Shown here: one piece after another, positions 48,629 to 59,528 of the stretch
Position numbering within the stretch: position 1 is the first letter of the stretch
How the letters are laid out: each line of letters opens with the position of its first letter
DNA from: Aquatica leii
Lineage: Eukaryota; Arthropoda; Insecta; Coleoptera; Lampyridae
Direction of reading: 5' to 3'
DNA: 64,000 nucleotides
NCBI GenBank assembly: GCA_035610365.1
Contig: CM069432.1
Location: forward strand, 26,474,354-26,538,353
The notes under the pieces: generated by a model
Seen by the model: only the letters and a program-made list of their open reading frames with translations
What the model was told of the DNA's origin: nothing
Database searches by the model: none
Translations under genes and position numbers: made by a program

Positions 48629-48827
48629 TTTTTTTTATTTATTTGTTTTTTTTTTGAGGAGGAGAAACCATTTATTGGCTTCCCGCATTCTGCAAGGGTG
48701 TGTGAGATTCTCCTTGCCATCTTGGCAAGGCCTACCCACTAAAACATCTCCTCACATCTCCTTTTCACCAGCATAGGGTACCGCTTTTGCATTCTTCGCT
48801 ATGCTAGCTTGGCAATTAGCCGTCTCC

Positions 48828-51725
48828 TTAGTTACTTATCTCTTTTTCTCTCTTTCTTGCTTCCTCCTCTCTTTTCTTGATTATTTTTGTGTACCAACTT
48901 TCTATTTCTTTCCATTTATCCTCGTTCTCGTACATTACGCTAATGATGTTAGATGCTTTTATTTCTTCTCCTATCTTTTCTTCGATTTTCCTTCTTTCTT
49001 CCTTCCATCTTTTACATTTAAACACCGCATGTTCTTTATCATCCTTTTCACTACAATCCGCGCAGTTGTCATTTTCTCTTTTTTTAATTTTGTGTAAGTA
49101 TTCTCCATTTTCACCGTGCCCAGTCAGCAGCTGCGTCGTATAGTAACTCAGTTCCCCGTGTTTTCTGTGTATCCAGGAGTATATGTTTGGAATCAGTTTT
49201 TTTGTCCATGACTCTCTGTCTTTCCACTGTTTCTGCCATTCCGCTATTGTTGCACTAGTGTCCATTTTATCTTTTCTTTTTTTAGCCAGGATCTGTAACG
49301 GTGAAATTCCAGCAACCACCATAACGTCTTGTGTGTTTACGGTTCTGTAAGCTCGACTAATTCTTATTGCTAGGATTCTTTGCACCTTATCTAATAGTTT
49401 ATTTACAGTTCCAATTTTGATTACTTCCTGCCAAATCTCTGCTCCGTACAATACGATTGAATCTACCGCGTGTGCTATAACTTTCCTCTTTGATGATCTG
49501 GCTCCTCCATGATTTGGCAGTATCCTCCTTAATGCGTTTGCTTTTGTATGAGCCCTATCTGTTATCGTCTTGACGTGCTCAATGAAGCTGAGGTTTCTAT
49601 CAATGGTTATACCAAGGACCTTGATACTTTTCTGGGTTATTATTTTTTCCCCTAGTAGTTCTAAATTTAACGCTGTGATTCTTCTTTGCCCCGTCATTAG
49701 TCCTACTTTTGTTTTCTCTGGAACCAGCGTTAGTCTGTTTTCCGTCATCCATGTGTTAATGGTTTCCATTGCTATCTTTGCTCTATATACTGCTTCTTGT
49801 ATCTGTTTGGATCTTATAACTATTGTGAGATCATCTGCAAAGCCAATCAGTTTAACCCCATCTGGCATACTTAATCTTAGTACTCCGTCGTACATGACAT
49901 TCCATAGGATTGGCTCAAGGACCGAACCTTGTGGAACCCCGGAGGTTACTTTGTGTACTATATTTCTTCCCTTCGAGTCATTTATCTGTATGCTTCTATC
50001 TATCAAGTAGTTCTGTAGTATATTTATTAGATATCCTGGTATCTTCATTTCCACTAATGCCTTCATTATTTGTCGTCTAGATGCCGAGTTAAAGGCATTT
50101 TGTACATCTATTGATATCACTAGGCAAACCTGCCTTGTCCTCCATGTCCCAGTGCTGGCATCTTTTATTTCTTTCGTCACGACTCTTATTGCGTTTATTG
50201 TTGACGTCTCTTTTTTAAAGTCAAATTGGTTGTCAGCAAGCTTCTTACCAATTTTATGTTTGAGGCGCTCGGCCAGTACCCTCTCCAATATCTTGCCCGC
50301 AGCGTCTATCAGACAAATAGGTCTATATGTCGAGCTCGTCTCTCCCTTTGGTATTAGTACTAGGTTTGCTTTTTTCCAGCACAGTGGAAAATTACCTTCT
50401 CTGACACACGAGTTTAACACATTAGCCCAGGTCTGTGCTCTTTGTATAGCCACTACTTTTACCACCTCGGCAGGAACTCCATCAGGTCCTGGAGCTTTGC
50501 CCGTAGCAAGTCTTTTTGCTGCCTCTTCCACCTCCGTGCTAGATATTGGTTCAAAATCCAAAAGCTGGTTTTTATATCTGTTCCTTTCTTTAAGTTTATC
50601 TTCTTCGGGAAATAGTTTTTGTATTATTTCTATCATTTTTTTATTATCCAAACCAATTATAGTTTTTTTTCTTATCTTTTTATAGATTAACTGGTACCCT
50701 TTTCCCCAAATATCTTGATCGAGCTCGTCACAGATCTTTTTCCAGCACTCCTTACTTTTTTTGATAATCACTGTTAGTTTTTTTCTTTCCTCCTTTAGTA
50801 TTTTCTTTTCATCCTGAGCTTCATCACCTTTCCTAATCTGGTGTTGGTAATTCCTTCTTGTTTTGATGCATCTTCTTCTTTGTAAGTTGATCTCTTCGTT
50901 CCACCAGTATTCTCCCCTTTTATTTGTTGTTCTTATGGGCATAGTTTCTTTACATAGTTGACGTTGGAATTTAGTCATTTTATCTACTGTATTTAGGTCT
51001 TCTTCTGCCGTTTGTTTTACTATATGCTCCAGCCTTGTTTTATTTAGTTTATTAGTGTTCCAGGTTGAAGTTACCGTTGTTTTCCCTTTTAGAATATTGC
51101 TCCTTGTGTCGTCCCATATCCATTCGATATAACGATGATCGCTGAGCGATTCCGTTTCTAGGACTTGCCAGTTTGTTATTCTCTCTTTCATATCGTTGGT
51201 GCTCAATGTTAGGTCAATATAGGTTTTTTGTTTTCCTCTCTCAAAGGTTGGTTTGTTTCCTCTGTTAAGAGTTATGAGGTCTAGGCTAGCCATCCATTCC
51301 TCTACTATGTTTCCTCTTTTGTGGTTTCGTGTTGCGCTCCAGGTACTAGACGCGGCGTTAAAATCGCCACTAATTAGTGCACATCCTTTTGCTGCTGATT
51401 TTATGGCCTTTGCTAGTTCTTCGAGATCCGCTTTAAAAACCTCAATGTCTTCATTAGGAGGAAAATAGGTACTAAAAACACTTATCTTACTTAATTTAAC
51501 CCACACAAAACACCTACCCGCCCCACATGTACTTATAACTAACTTATTATTTAGTATGCAGATGCCTGCTTTCTCACTCTTATCTTTTAATATGTCCTTG
51601 TCTCTAAGACTACCCATTTCTGAAAGCAACATAAGATCTATGTCTCTTTCTTTTGCAATTTGTTTTGCCATGTCATAAGCTACTCTTCTATTATTCAAAT
51701 TTATTTGTAAAGTTTTTACCTTCAT
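48828..51725 (-). CDS. R1-clade LINE ORF2: APE endonuclease and reverse transcriptase
   Basis: This 965-residue polyprotein would nick the target and copy the element RNA. The N-terminal APE-type endonuclease shows QINLN (8-12), LLSEMG (33-38), SGDFNAASSTW (119-129) and LSDHRYIEW (194-202). The RT shows KAPGPDGVPAEV (about 410-421), ISIDVQNAFNSASRR, SGVPQGSVLEP (595-605, E replacing the usual G) and FADD (629-632). A terminal knuckle reads CADCSEKDDKEHAVFKC (about 905-921). QFDFKKETST stands where relatives usually have QFGFRKGRST, a possible weakening. No stop or frameshift is present. The overlap with ORF1 suggests translation by reinitiation or frameshift, as proposed for this clade. Confidence 0.9.
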   Translation of the reverse strand: MKVKTLQINLNNRRVAYDMAKQIAKERDIDLMLLSEMGSLRDKDILKDKSEKAGICILNNKLVISTCGAGRCFVWVKLSKISVFSTYFPPNEDIEVFKADLEELAKAIKSAAKGCALISGDFNAASSTWSATRNHKRGNIVEEWMASLDLITLNRGNKPTFERGKQKTYIDLTLSTNDMKERITNWQVLETESLSDHRYIEWIWDDTRSNILKGKTTVTSTWNTNKLNKTRLEHIVKQTAEEDLNTVDKMTKFQRQLCKETMPIRTTNKRGEYWWNEEINLQRRRCIKTRRNYQHQIRKGDEAQDEKKILKEERKKLTVIIKKSKECWKKICDELDQDIWGKGYQLIYKKIRKKTIIGLDNKKMIEIIQKLFPEEDKLKERNRYKNQLLDFEPISSTEVEEAAKRLATGKAPGPDGVPAEVVKVVAIQRAQTWANVLNSCVREGNFPLCWKKANLVLIPKGETSSTYRPICLIDAAGKILERVLAERLKHKIGKKLADNQFDFKKETSTINAIRVVTKEIKDASTGTWRTRQVCLVISIDVQNAFNSASRRQIMKALVEMKIPGYLINILQNYLIDRSIQINDSKGRNIVHKVTSGVPQGSVLEPILWNVMYDGVLRLSMPDGVKLIGFADDLTIVIRSKQIQEAVYRAKIAMETINTWMTENRLTLVPEKTKVGLMTGQRRITALNLELLGEKIITQKSIKVLGITIDRNLSFIEHVKTITDRAHTKANALRRILPNHGGARSSKRKVIAHAVDSIVLYGAEIWQEVIKIGTVNKLLDKVQRILAIRISRAYRTVNTQDVMVVAGISPLQILAKKRKDKMDTSATIAEWQKQWKDRESWTKKLIPNIYSWIHRKHGELSYYTTQLLTGHGENGEYLHKIKKRENDNCADCSEKDDKEHAVFKCKRWKEERRKIEEKIGEEIKASNIISVMYENEDKWKEIESWYTKIIKKREEEARKREKEISN

Positions 51726-52776
51726 TATTCAGTTGTCTTAATTTCTCTCTGTTTGATACTGATTCTCTCGTAGCTATACAGTTTTTGGAGTTGGCCCTAT
51801 GTCCTATCCCTGCCCCTTTTTCAATTGTTTCGCAGAGTGGACATTTTTCCTCTCTGTCGCACTCTTGGATAAGGTGACCTCCTTCGCCGCATCTAAAGCA
51901 TAGCCTGCCTCTATCAGGCCCCTTGCAGTCCCACGACATATGTCCTGTTTCCCAGTACTTGTGGCATCTCAGTATCTCTTTCTTCTCCCTAACCCTGCAT
52001 GATGTCCATCCTACTTGTAGGTGACCGTCGGTAGCAATTTTTTCCGCCGTTTCTATATCCATCAGCACTTGGGCAATTTGTTGCCCCCTTGTGGTTCCGA
52101 ACATTTTGTTCATCCGTGCTTTTGATGTCGCGTATCTTGTCCTTATGGCTTCCATCACTTCTCTCTCGTTCGAAATGGAGTCGAGATCTCTTATTTCCAT
52201 TAGCACTTCCGTGAATAATGTTTTGACTTCTCTGCTCGTCGTAGCTGCTATTCTCACCCTGAGCGGTTCCGCCTTTCCTATGCCTTTCTCTACTTTCAGG
52301 AGTACGTCACCTTCTCTGGTTTTTCTAATTCCTTGTATTTTAACGTTTATACCTTCTATGTCCGCTTTCCTAATAACTCTCAGTACTTCCTCATATTTTT
52401 CTTCATTCGCTACTTTGATCAGTACTGCTTGCGATCTTCCTTTTTTCTTGGCCTTTTCTTTTTTTCCTGCAGGTTCTTCTGCTCGTTCGTTCTCTTTTTT
52501 GGTTTTTGTTTTTCTTTTCTTTACCGTCTTCCATTTATCGCCTTCGTTCTCTGTCTCCTTAGCAAATTCTATATCTGTAGTTGCCTTATCATTAATGATT
52601 ACCATCTTTGCCCTTTGTGGTGCTATCCTTTTCATGGTCTCAAAAACCGGACTGCTTGCTGTGTCCATTTTCACCACCTCTGAATACCTCATTGGGCTCG
52701 TTTTTGCATCTTTATAGATGTATTGTTTTGGTACTATCGGACTAGTGGCTACTTCTGAGTACATTTTTTTTTCCAA
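51691..52776 (-). CDS. R1-clade LINE ORF1: gag-like protein with CCHC knuckles
   Basis: This 361-residue nucleic-acid-binding protein packages LINE RNA. A low-complexity lysine/glutamate region (about 80-115) precedes a conserved fold. Three cysteine-rich knuckles follow near residues 268-330: CHKYWETGHMSWDC, CFRCGEGGHLIQEC, and CPLCETIEKGAGIGH...C. The frame is open throughout and begins at ATG 52776, the first in frame after the 5' leader. Its 3' end overlaps the start of ORF2 by 35 bp. Confidence 0.85.
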   Translation of the reverse strand: MEKKMYSEVATSPIVPKQYIYKDAKTSPMRYSEVVKMDTASSPVFETMKRIAPQRAKMVIINDKATTDIEFAKETENEGDKWKTVKKRKTKTKKENERAEEPAGKKEKAKKKGRSQAVLIKVANEEKYEEVLRVIRKADIEGINVKIQGIRKTREGDVLLKVEKGIGKAEPLRVRIAATTSREVKTLFTEVLMEIRDLDSISNEREVMEAIRTRYATSKARMNKMFGTTRGQQIAQVLMDIETAEKIATDGHLQVGWTSCRVREKKEILRCHKYWETGHMSWDCKGPDRGRLCFRCGEGGHLIQECDREEKCPLCETIEKGAGIGHRANSKNCIATRESVSNREKLRQLNNEGKNFTNKFE

Positions 52777-52863
52777 AAAAGCTACTATCGGCTCATCAGT
52801 ATTGCTAACTTCTTCACTATATGTTGTTATTTCCCTAGTCGAGCTAACTCTTATCTCATTTAT

Positions 52864-53282
52864 TATATACCGAGACTATTTCTTCTTAAATCACTTCTCC
52901 GGAGTTTAGAATCTGACTTGGTTCACAAGTTGATTACCTAACTCGGTAGTGGTTCTTTGTTAGATTTTCGTTTGCTTTTTTAAGTTATCGTTTTCTTTCT
53001 TACCTTTTCAGAGTTTAGATTATAGCTTGCTTCACAAGTGCATAACCGAACTTTTGAGAAGTTCTTAGTTAGATTTAGGTTGCTTGGTTGAGTTTTGCGA
53101 TTTTTCAGCGCCCTGAGGAAGCCCCTTACGAAAGTGAGCGAAACGTTGGCAACTTCGGTTACAACAACAATGACACGGTCCAAACCCGGAAGTCATTCTT
53201 ATCTTAGTATAGATTCCGGCCGTGGAAACCTTCGCTATTACATTGCTTGTGTACGGTTCTAGATCAACACATCTCGTTGCCA
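52864..53282 (+). mobile_element. Penelope-like element, 3' part
   Basis: This is the continuation of the Penelope-like element after the LINE. It contains two imperfect direct repeats with a period near 109 bp (from 52902 and 53011; shared wording GAGTTTAGA...TTCACAAGT). At 53109-53153 it has CCCTGAGGAAGCC...GAGCGAAACGTTGGCAAC, a motif common near the 3' end of Penelope-like elements. It stops where Ty3 sequence begins. Confidence 0.55.
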
Positions 53283-54072
53283 ATCAATAGGATTTACTCC
53301 CGCATATCTAACTTTCGCACGTGAATTGCGTACTCCAGAGAATGTGCAACGCGATTTACGTCAGATCATAGACAATGAGAATTTTGTGTCGCAAATAACT
53401 CCGTACTTACGTACGTTAGCGTATGCTTTAAGTCAAGCTTGCGAAAACCATGAACTTTCTCAGGATTCAAGTAAGAAGTTCGCCGATCGTTCGCGTCGCG
53501 ACGTACCGCCTTTCCGAGTGTACGATCGTGTGCTTGTAGACACTCACGAATTAAGCAATGCCAAAGCTCGACTAACATCGAAGTTCGTACCCCGACGGGA
53601 TAGACCTTATATAATCATCAAGGTAGTGAGCCTGACATCTCACCAGGTCGTTACACCCGATAATCTAACGGTTCCGTTAGGGACATATCACTTATCAGCC
53701 CTAACCCTGTATGCTTCCCCTGCGGAGGACGAGACCTTGCCATTACATCCCAAACCCACTGCTGTCCCGAAGCAGAAGCTATGTCTAATCCACCTACTTC
53801 GACTCCCCGTCAGATCTTCGACGAGGGTCCCCAAGGAGAAGGTTTTCTACGAATAGACACCTAACGTTCTATTGTACCCCATCCGAGGTCGTTGATGTGG
53901 TACAAAGGGGGAGAAATGTAAAGCCACTGACTCCCGGAATGCCGCTGTCATATTATTAGAGCCCACTATATTACCGACTATGTAATATAACATATACTAA
54001 GGTGTAAAGATGTAATGTGTTGTGTTGTTTATGGTAAAATAAAGCTATTAAAACAATTACAGCCCCCTTACA
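53283..54072 (+). mobile_element. Ty3/gypsy-type fossil, 3' end
   Basis: The C-terminal integrase/tail region (53283-53856, with RELRTPENV) is followed by a polypurine tract AAAGGGGGAGAAA and an LTR of 156 bp (53917-54072, TGTAAAGCC...CTTACA, with AATAAAG inside). Only the 3' end is present; the remainder is missing. Its tail frame is open. Confidence 0.75.
53917..54072 (+). repeat. Short LTR (156 bp)
   Basis: It begins TGTAAAGCCACTG right after the polypurine tract and ends CCCCTTACA. Both ends fit the TG...CA rule. Confidence 0.65.
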
Positions 54073-57000
54073 ATATTTAAATTATGATAAATACCTAATT
54101 TAAATAAATTAGTTTTAAAATCCGTTACAATATGTTTTTGCGTTTTTTTTTAGAAACTTGAATAAATGTGGTTGTACACAATTTTCTAGCAATAATAAGA
54201 TTATCGGTCAAATAACGCAAAATATTTAAGATTTCAAAAAATAATAATTTATTACCAAAGTATTCCGTGGAATAGATTTGTAAAATTTAATTAATACTTA
54301 CAAGATGCTTACAATGTTACTTAAAATTATAATTACATTGCTTAAAAAAAATAAATAAAAATCCATTTGTAGTTTTTATATTTAATGATTAAATTATAAA
54401 ATAAAGAAAAATCTTATTGTAAGAATTGATTTTTTACAAACGTAACATTTAATACAAATTGTAGATCAAAATTAACTGTTGCCCACAGACCATTATCATT
54501 AAATTAAAAAATAGATTCTTAAGTGGTTTATGTAAAATGGTAAATCGAATTTAAAAAAAACTGTAAAATTCTGTTTGAGTATTGAACACAATCTTTCTTA
54601 AATCCATGCTTTTGACGTACGGTGGCGCTCACAACATCAAATCGCAGCTAGAAAATACTTGCATTTACGAAGTTTTTAACAACGTATATTCACACACAAT
54701 ATTCCATTTTCTTTTTCTAAAAATAATTTATAAAATGTTTAATGAATAGATATTTTAAAATAAATTTTGAAAAATAAAGTTACGAAGAGCAAAGAAAGGG
54801 TAACGCTTAATTTTATAAAAATAACTTTGTTTTAAAAACTGATTAACCCTTTTCATTATAAAGTAAAACTTTTCCTTGAAAGTTAAACTTGCGAAGTGAA
54901 AAACATTTTAAATAGAAACTCTTAATTCATATAATCAACGTAATATAAACTAGCAAAAACCTTAATAGAATGAATAATAAAATTTTGATGGGTCTTAATT
55001 AATGTTTTTAGTTGAATAACAGTGAGTCGTGTTAAAACGATACATAAAGTTACTAAAAGTTTTTAGATTTTGAGTAAAATGGCGCAGTACTGGCAGGCAG
55101 AAATTAATTATTTCTTTCATTAGTAGAAGTTTATTAATTAAGGAAGCGCTGCAGATTCGTCTTCTTGTTTGCATTGCGTCATTTTCCTCTTCTACAACCC
55201 TTTTGAAGAGTTTTGTGATGAGATGAAGTTTAAAATTGAAACTTAAGAACAGCTCGCACATCAAAATTAATTATGTATTTATGACTGAAATATTAATTTT
55301 GTCATCCGCTACTGAAATGAAATAAAAACAAATTCCATGTTCCCTTTGGGCCGTTATTAACATTATTATCGTCTCTTCTTTCAAATAAATTTTAGCGTTC
55401 AAGAGCGTAATTGAGAATAAGCTATTCGTTGGTCGGCTGCATGATTGATTGTTGTTGTGTGGGTTGACTACGCGCAATTGATACAGTCGATAATAGTAAA
55501 AAATTAGGAAAAAAATTACTACTATTACCGAATTTAAGTACGTTTCAATCGACCATGCATAGTGTGTATAGTTATATCCTAAGGGAACATATAACATTCT
55601 CCAATATTCTGTAAGGGTTCGTTATATACACTGATAGGAAATTGCCTCACTTGGCCGCAATATGTTGGACATCGCAAACAGTGACGTCACACTTGGCAAA
55701 CAATGTCCTTCATTATTACATGTGTCGCACCCTCTTATTTTAGAAACTCTTTCCATTTCTCTTCGATTGAGTTCGAATTTACGTTTTTATTTTCAAGGAT
55801 AAAAAGATTTTTTTTTATAATTTTTCCTACAAAAAAAATACCCACACTCAATAAAATGCCCGAGTAATTCTTATATGTATTGTATATCAGTAACATTTGT
55901 ACATATTCCACTAAATCAATTTCAACCTGTTTGTTATCGGCTATTTAAGCCTAGTATTCCTAATTTGTATTTTTGTCAATTTGTTTCAAATTTAAAATCT
56001 AAATATTTTAATGTTGAAGATTATAACAAATCAATAACTTGATTGTAAAACTTTTTAAATGTTAATTTTTAAGTTTATCGTAGTAAAAATTTTTATGTAA
56101 CGATTTCAACAAGTCATTACGCTTTTTTAAAGAAAATCCACATACAAATACATAAGCAAATGTTAATTAATTCCAATTTTTAACTTTGAAGGACCTTAAA
56201 ATTGTATATACCTACATTTTTTTATTGAATAGCTAAATTTAAATCACAGACAAGTAAATTTGTAAAGGTACAAACCTGTTGAAATGTGCTAAAGGATCGA
56301 CAATTAATAAGCACTATTGCATTTGCAATGCGTCCGTTGTATTTTATAATAGATATACTTTTAAGTTTTGAGAATTTAGTTGTTTTGAAAAAGAAACAGC
56401 GCCTCGGCAAGTTTGAGGGATTTGCATGAGTGTTGCAGACGTCGGGCCCGTTTAAAATCTTTTGTAGGTGTCTTTATTGTAAATTAAGTAAAACGTGTTT
56501 ATTGATACAAATTTAGAATGAAGAATTTGGGACGTTCCCACAAGCTGTTATTTTACGAGTTATTTTATTACTTGTATATACTTTTATATATATTCAATGA
56601 ACCCAAAAAAATATTAAATTAATTCAAATAAGCTAATGTTGCTAAAATTCGTAACAGCATTTTTCAACACTTTAGGAATCGATGAGAATTAATATTTTAT
56701 TGGTACCTATATGATTTCTATTCATATATAACAGAATTTTTTTTTAAATTTAAAATACCGTTTTGTTTAAATACAAATTTACTGTAAACTTTCTTCTTCT
56801 AGAAAACTAAATTTATTTTATTGTACACCCTTATTATAAAATGCTTTTTTGACATAATTTATTTTAATTAAATTACACTTTAGCCAAATTTATTTTATAA
56901 TTTTATTTGGTGTAAGTAAATATTTTATTTAAGATGATTATAGTGGTTACTTATTAGTTATAATTCTATTTTTTAAACAAACATTATACTAAAATCGAAA

Positions 57001-58178
57001 CAACCCTTTTTCAAATAACTTTTTACTTTCACATATACATACAATAATTTTTTTAGGAAAACAAACGTTTTTAGTATTGAAAACACTTATAGGATGCTTG
57101 ACTCGAAGGTTCATGTAACGAAACCGTAAAATGCTCAAATGAAACAAACCAGGAACTTGCGGTGGTGCTCAATTTCACTTCATTTTTTATCTTTTTTGGG
57201 ATGTAGTGTTTATTATTATTAAACAAAATATTCCTTATGATTTGTTTTATGTTTTAAAAATATAATAAGTCTTAATTTCAGCAGTGCTAAAAAATAATTA
57301 CAGTAATTGTAGAATTAGATCCGCACGAGCTTCCGCCTTGTACGCTTCAAAAACTGCAGTACAATGTAGATGAAAATTACACACAAACAATTTATTGAGC
57401 ACAAAATTTACTACAGTCAGTGGGAGTGTATAATTACATCTAATAGTTTAAGAGTTACAGAATGTTAATGTAATGTGAGACATTTTTGTGCAACTTTGCA
57501 CACTTGTATTTTCTAAACTATTGAAGATAATTGTAATTCTGCAAAATTTTTTATAGTAAATTTTGTCCTCTATAAAAATGTTTATGTGCAACTTTTCTCT
57601 ATCTTGCCGTTTTAGGGTAATATTTTATTGGTTATTTTAAGTTTTTGTATCGGTTTTGATGCAGGCGTGATTTACAAGAAAAACAATACCTGGTGTAATA
57701 TTACATCGACAAAGGTACCCTTAGTCAGAAAAATAGCCGCGATAGTCACCAAAAGCAACTCGACCGAAACACACATGTTTGAAATGCATAAACCAAGTAA
57801 TAATTTAATAAATCTGATTTAAAACTATCAGTAATTACTAGTTTAAGTCATAAACGATTTCACTGTAAAGTTATCAACATAGGACTGAAGTATGTAAAAT
57901 AAAATGTGAGTAAATTTTGAATATTGAAATTGTACCAACAGTCAAGCAATTGTAAAGATTATTAGCGTTATAAATCTGTTAAAACTAGAGAAAGGATTCA
58001 TGTTTAAGTACAGTTCATCTCTTTAATGCTTCTTTATAGTCAGTAGCGCATTTGTTTAATATTAATAGGAAAAAAAATTGTAGAATAGGTAAATTTTTAT
58101 TCCATTTGAAACACGCAGTGCCGCCCGGTAACAAAACGTCTTAAAAGTAGAAAGAAGCATAACGCCGCTTTCAACAGA
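54073..58178. other. Long AT-rich non-coding stretch
   Basis: About 4 kb with no ORF carrying a recognisable domain, no clear repeat ends and no RNA gene that I could see. The short ORFs (for example 55271-55597 minus) have compositions expected of chance in AT-rich DNA. Confidence 0.5.
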
Positions 58179-58339
58179 TTGAATAAAAAAGCGAAAAGCG
58201 AATTGGCAGATTTGGTACTAAAAGGGTTCGTGAACTTAACCAATCAGAAACACGCGTTTTCGGAAATAAAATCAAAATTGCGTACAAAAAGAAGGAGAGT
58301 TTTAAACGAAGGTTTAAAGGAAGAAAGTTGCATACAGGC

Positions 58340-58550
58340 GTTCTTCTTTGACTTACTCGCGAAAAAGAAGTTACTGTCGGTTTTAACGTACTTGCGCAAG
58401 GGAATTAATTTACGCGCTGTTTTTTTTACCTACTCAAAAAAGTTATTTACGCGTTTTTTTTCACTTATCCGAAGAAAAGTTACTGACGGGTGGGGTCTTT
58501 TTTCCGTACTCGCAAAAGGAGAGTTACTGACAGGCCGGTTTCTTACACGT
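58340..58550 (+). repeat. Imperfect tandem repeat (minisatellite)
   Basis: Units of about 50-55 bp share a pattern of TTTT, then ACTCGCAAAA or a variant, then AGTTACTGACGGG. Four units are visible: 58347, 58390, 58450 and 58505 approximately. An open frame of 131 codons across it (58179-58574) seems a by-product of the repeat rather than a gene. Confidence 0.6.
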
Positions 58551-58574
58551 AGATTTCTTATTATTTTTCTTTGA

Positions 58575-59528
58575 GTGTACGTTTTGTATAAAGTTATTAG
58601 TTAGTGACAAATTGTTACGTGGTTCCCAACCTGCGTCCAGTAAAGACTCAACAAACGACAATACGTGATCTTTAATTTGAAGATTAGGCGCCATATAAAA
58701 AGGACAGGAATTAGTTAAGTTTATTTGGATATGCGTTTGTAAGTTTTTTATTTGATTATTGTACGAGAGATGCGATAAACTGTCTAACGCGAGAAAATTG
58801 AGAATGATTATTTAAATTTAATTCTATCGCTTAAACGAGGTTTTTTGTTTGTTTTTTTGTTGTAAACGGAGAGAGCAAATTCAATATTTTCTTTTCTTTG
58901 TCTTTATCAATTAACAAGTCGCTTATAAGCTAAGAACACCAAGAGAATTTAATAAATAGGCATGTCGATTATTTTGCGTCGCGAAATGTTTTTATTGCGA
59001 GTTCAACCTGCTGTAAGTCTTCTTTAGATATGACAGGGAACCGCGAACGCGACAAACTGTTGAAAAAAATCCAATTTATAAACTGTGGATGCACATTTCC
59101 AAAGGTGAAATCTCCACTTTGCAACTTTGACATCTGAGAAGATGTGGAAACGTAGCTCAAATTGTGTCATAATCTTAGAAGCTGTTGAACTGTGAACCGC
59201 TATAAAACTCTGATAAAGTCCAGTAATCATTTTGTTTTGTTTTTTTTTTTGAAAAACGCGTGTCAACGAATTATAGTGTGGTGAAACAATTGCCAGGGAT
59301 CACGCGATATAAATGATTTATTTAATTCAAGCATATTCAATCAAAATCTGGCTAAAATTCTGAAAGTTCTACTTTGGCTCTAAAATTAATTGTGTCTAGA
59401 GAAAATTTTACATTTATCCGAATGCTCTCAATCGTATATAAGTCATCAGAAAATGACAGTCAGTAGACGTGAATCTCAATTTTTCGACGTTTTCTCGCAT
59501 AACTTGCTTGTGAGCGCAATATCATTAT
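58575..59528. other. Non-coding or unrecognised
   Basis: No recognised gene. A minus-strand ORF at 59160-58969 has protein-like composition (KLQSGDFTFGNVHPQFINW) but no motif that I can name, and may be a decayed fragment. Confidence 0.35.

Larger units (their letters stand above)
48629..52863 (-). mobile_element. R1-clade LINE, apparently full length
   Basis: The minus-strand element has a T-rich tract on the plus strand at 48629-48655 (its poly-A-like tail), a short 3' region, ORF2 (51725-48828), ORF1 (52776-51691) and an 87-bp 5' leader. ORF1 and ORF2 overlap by 35 bp, as in R1-clade elements. It is flanked by a 13/14 target duplication and sits inside a Penelope-like element. Both ORFs are open. 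Confidence 0.88.

Noticed and set aside
50152-50685. Plus-strand ORFs across 49570-52717
   Set aside because: They are antisense to the R1-clade LINE ORFs.
55271-55597. Minus-strand ORF with hydrophobic stretches
   Set aside because: No recognisable motif, AT-driven composition and no supporting splice or polyadenylation context.
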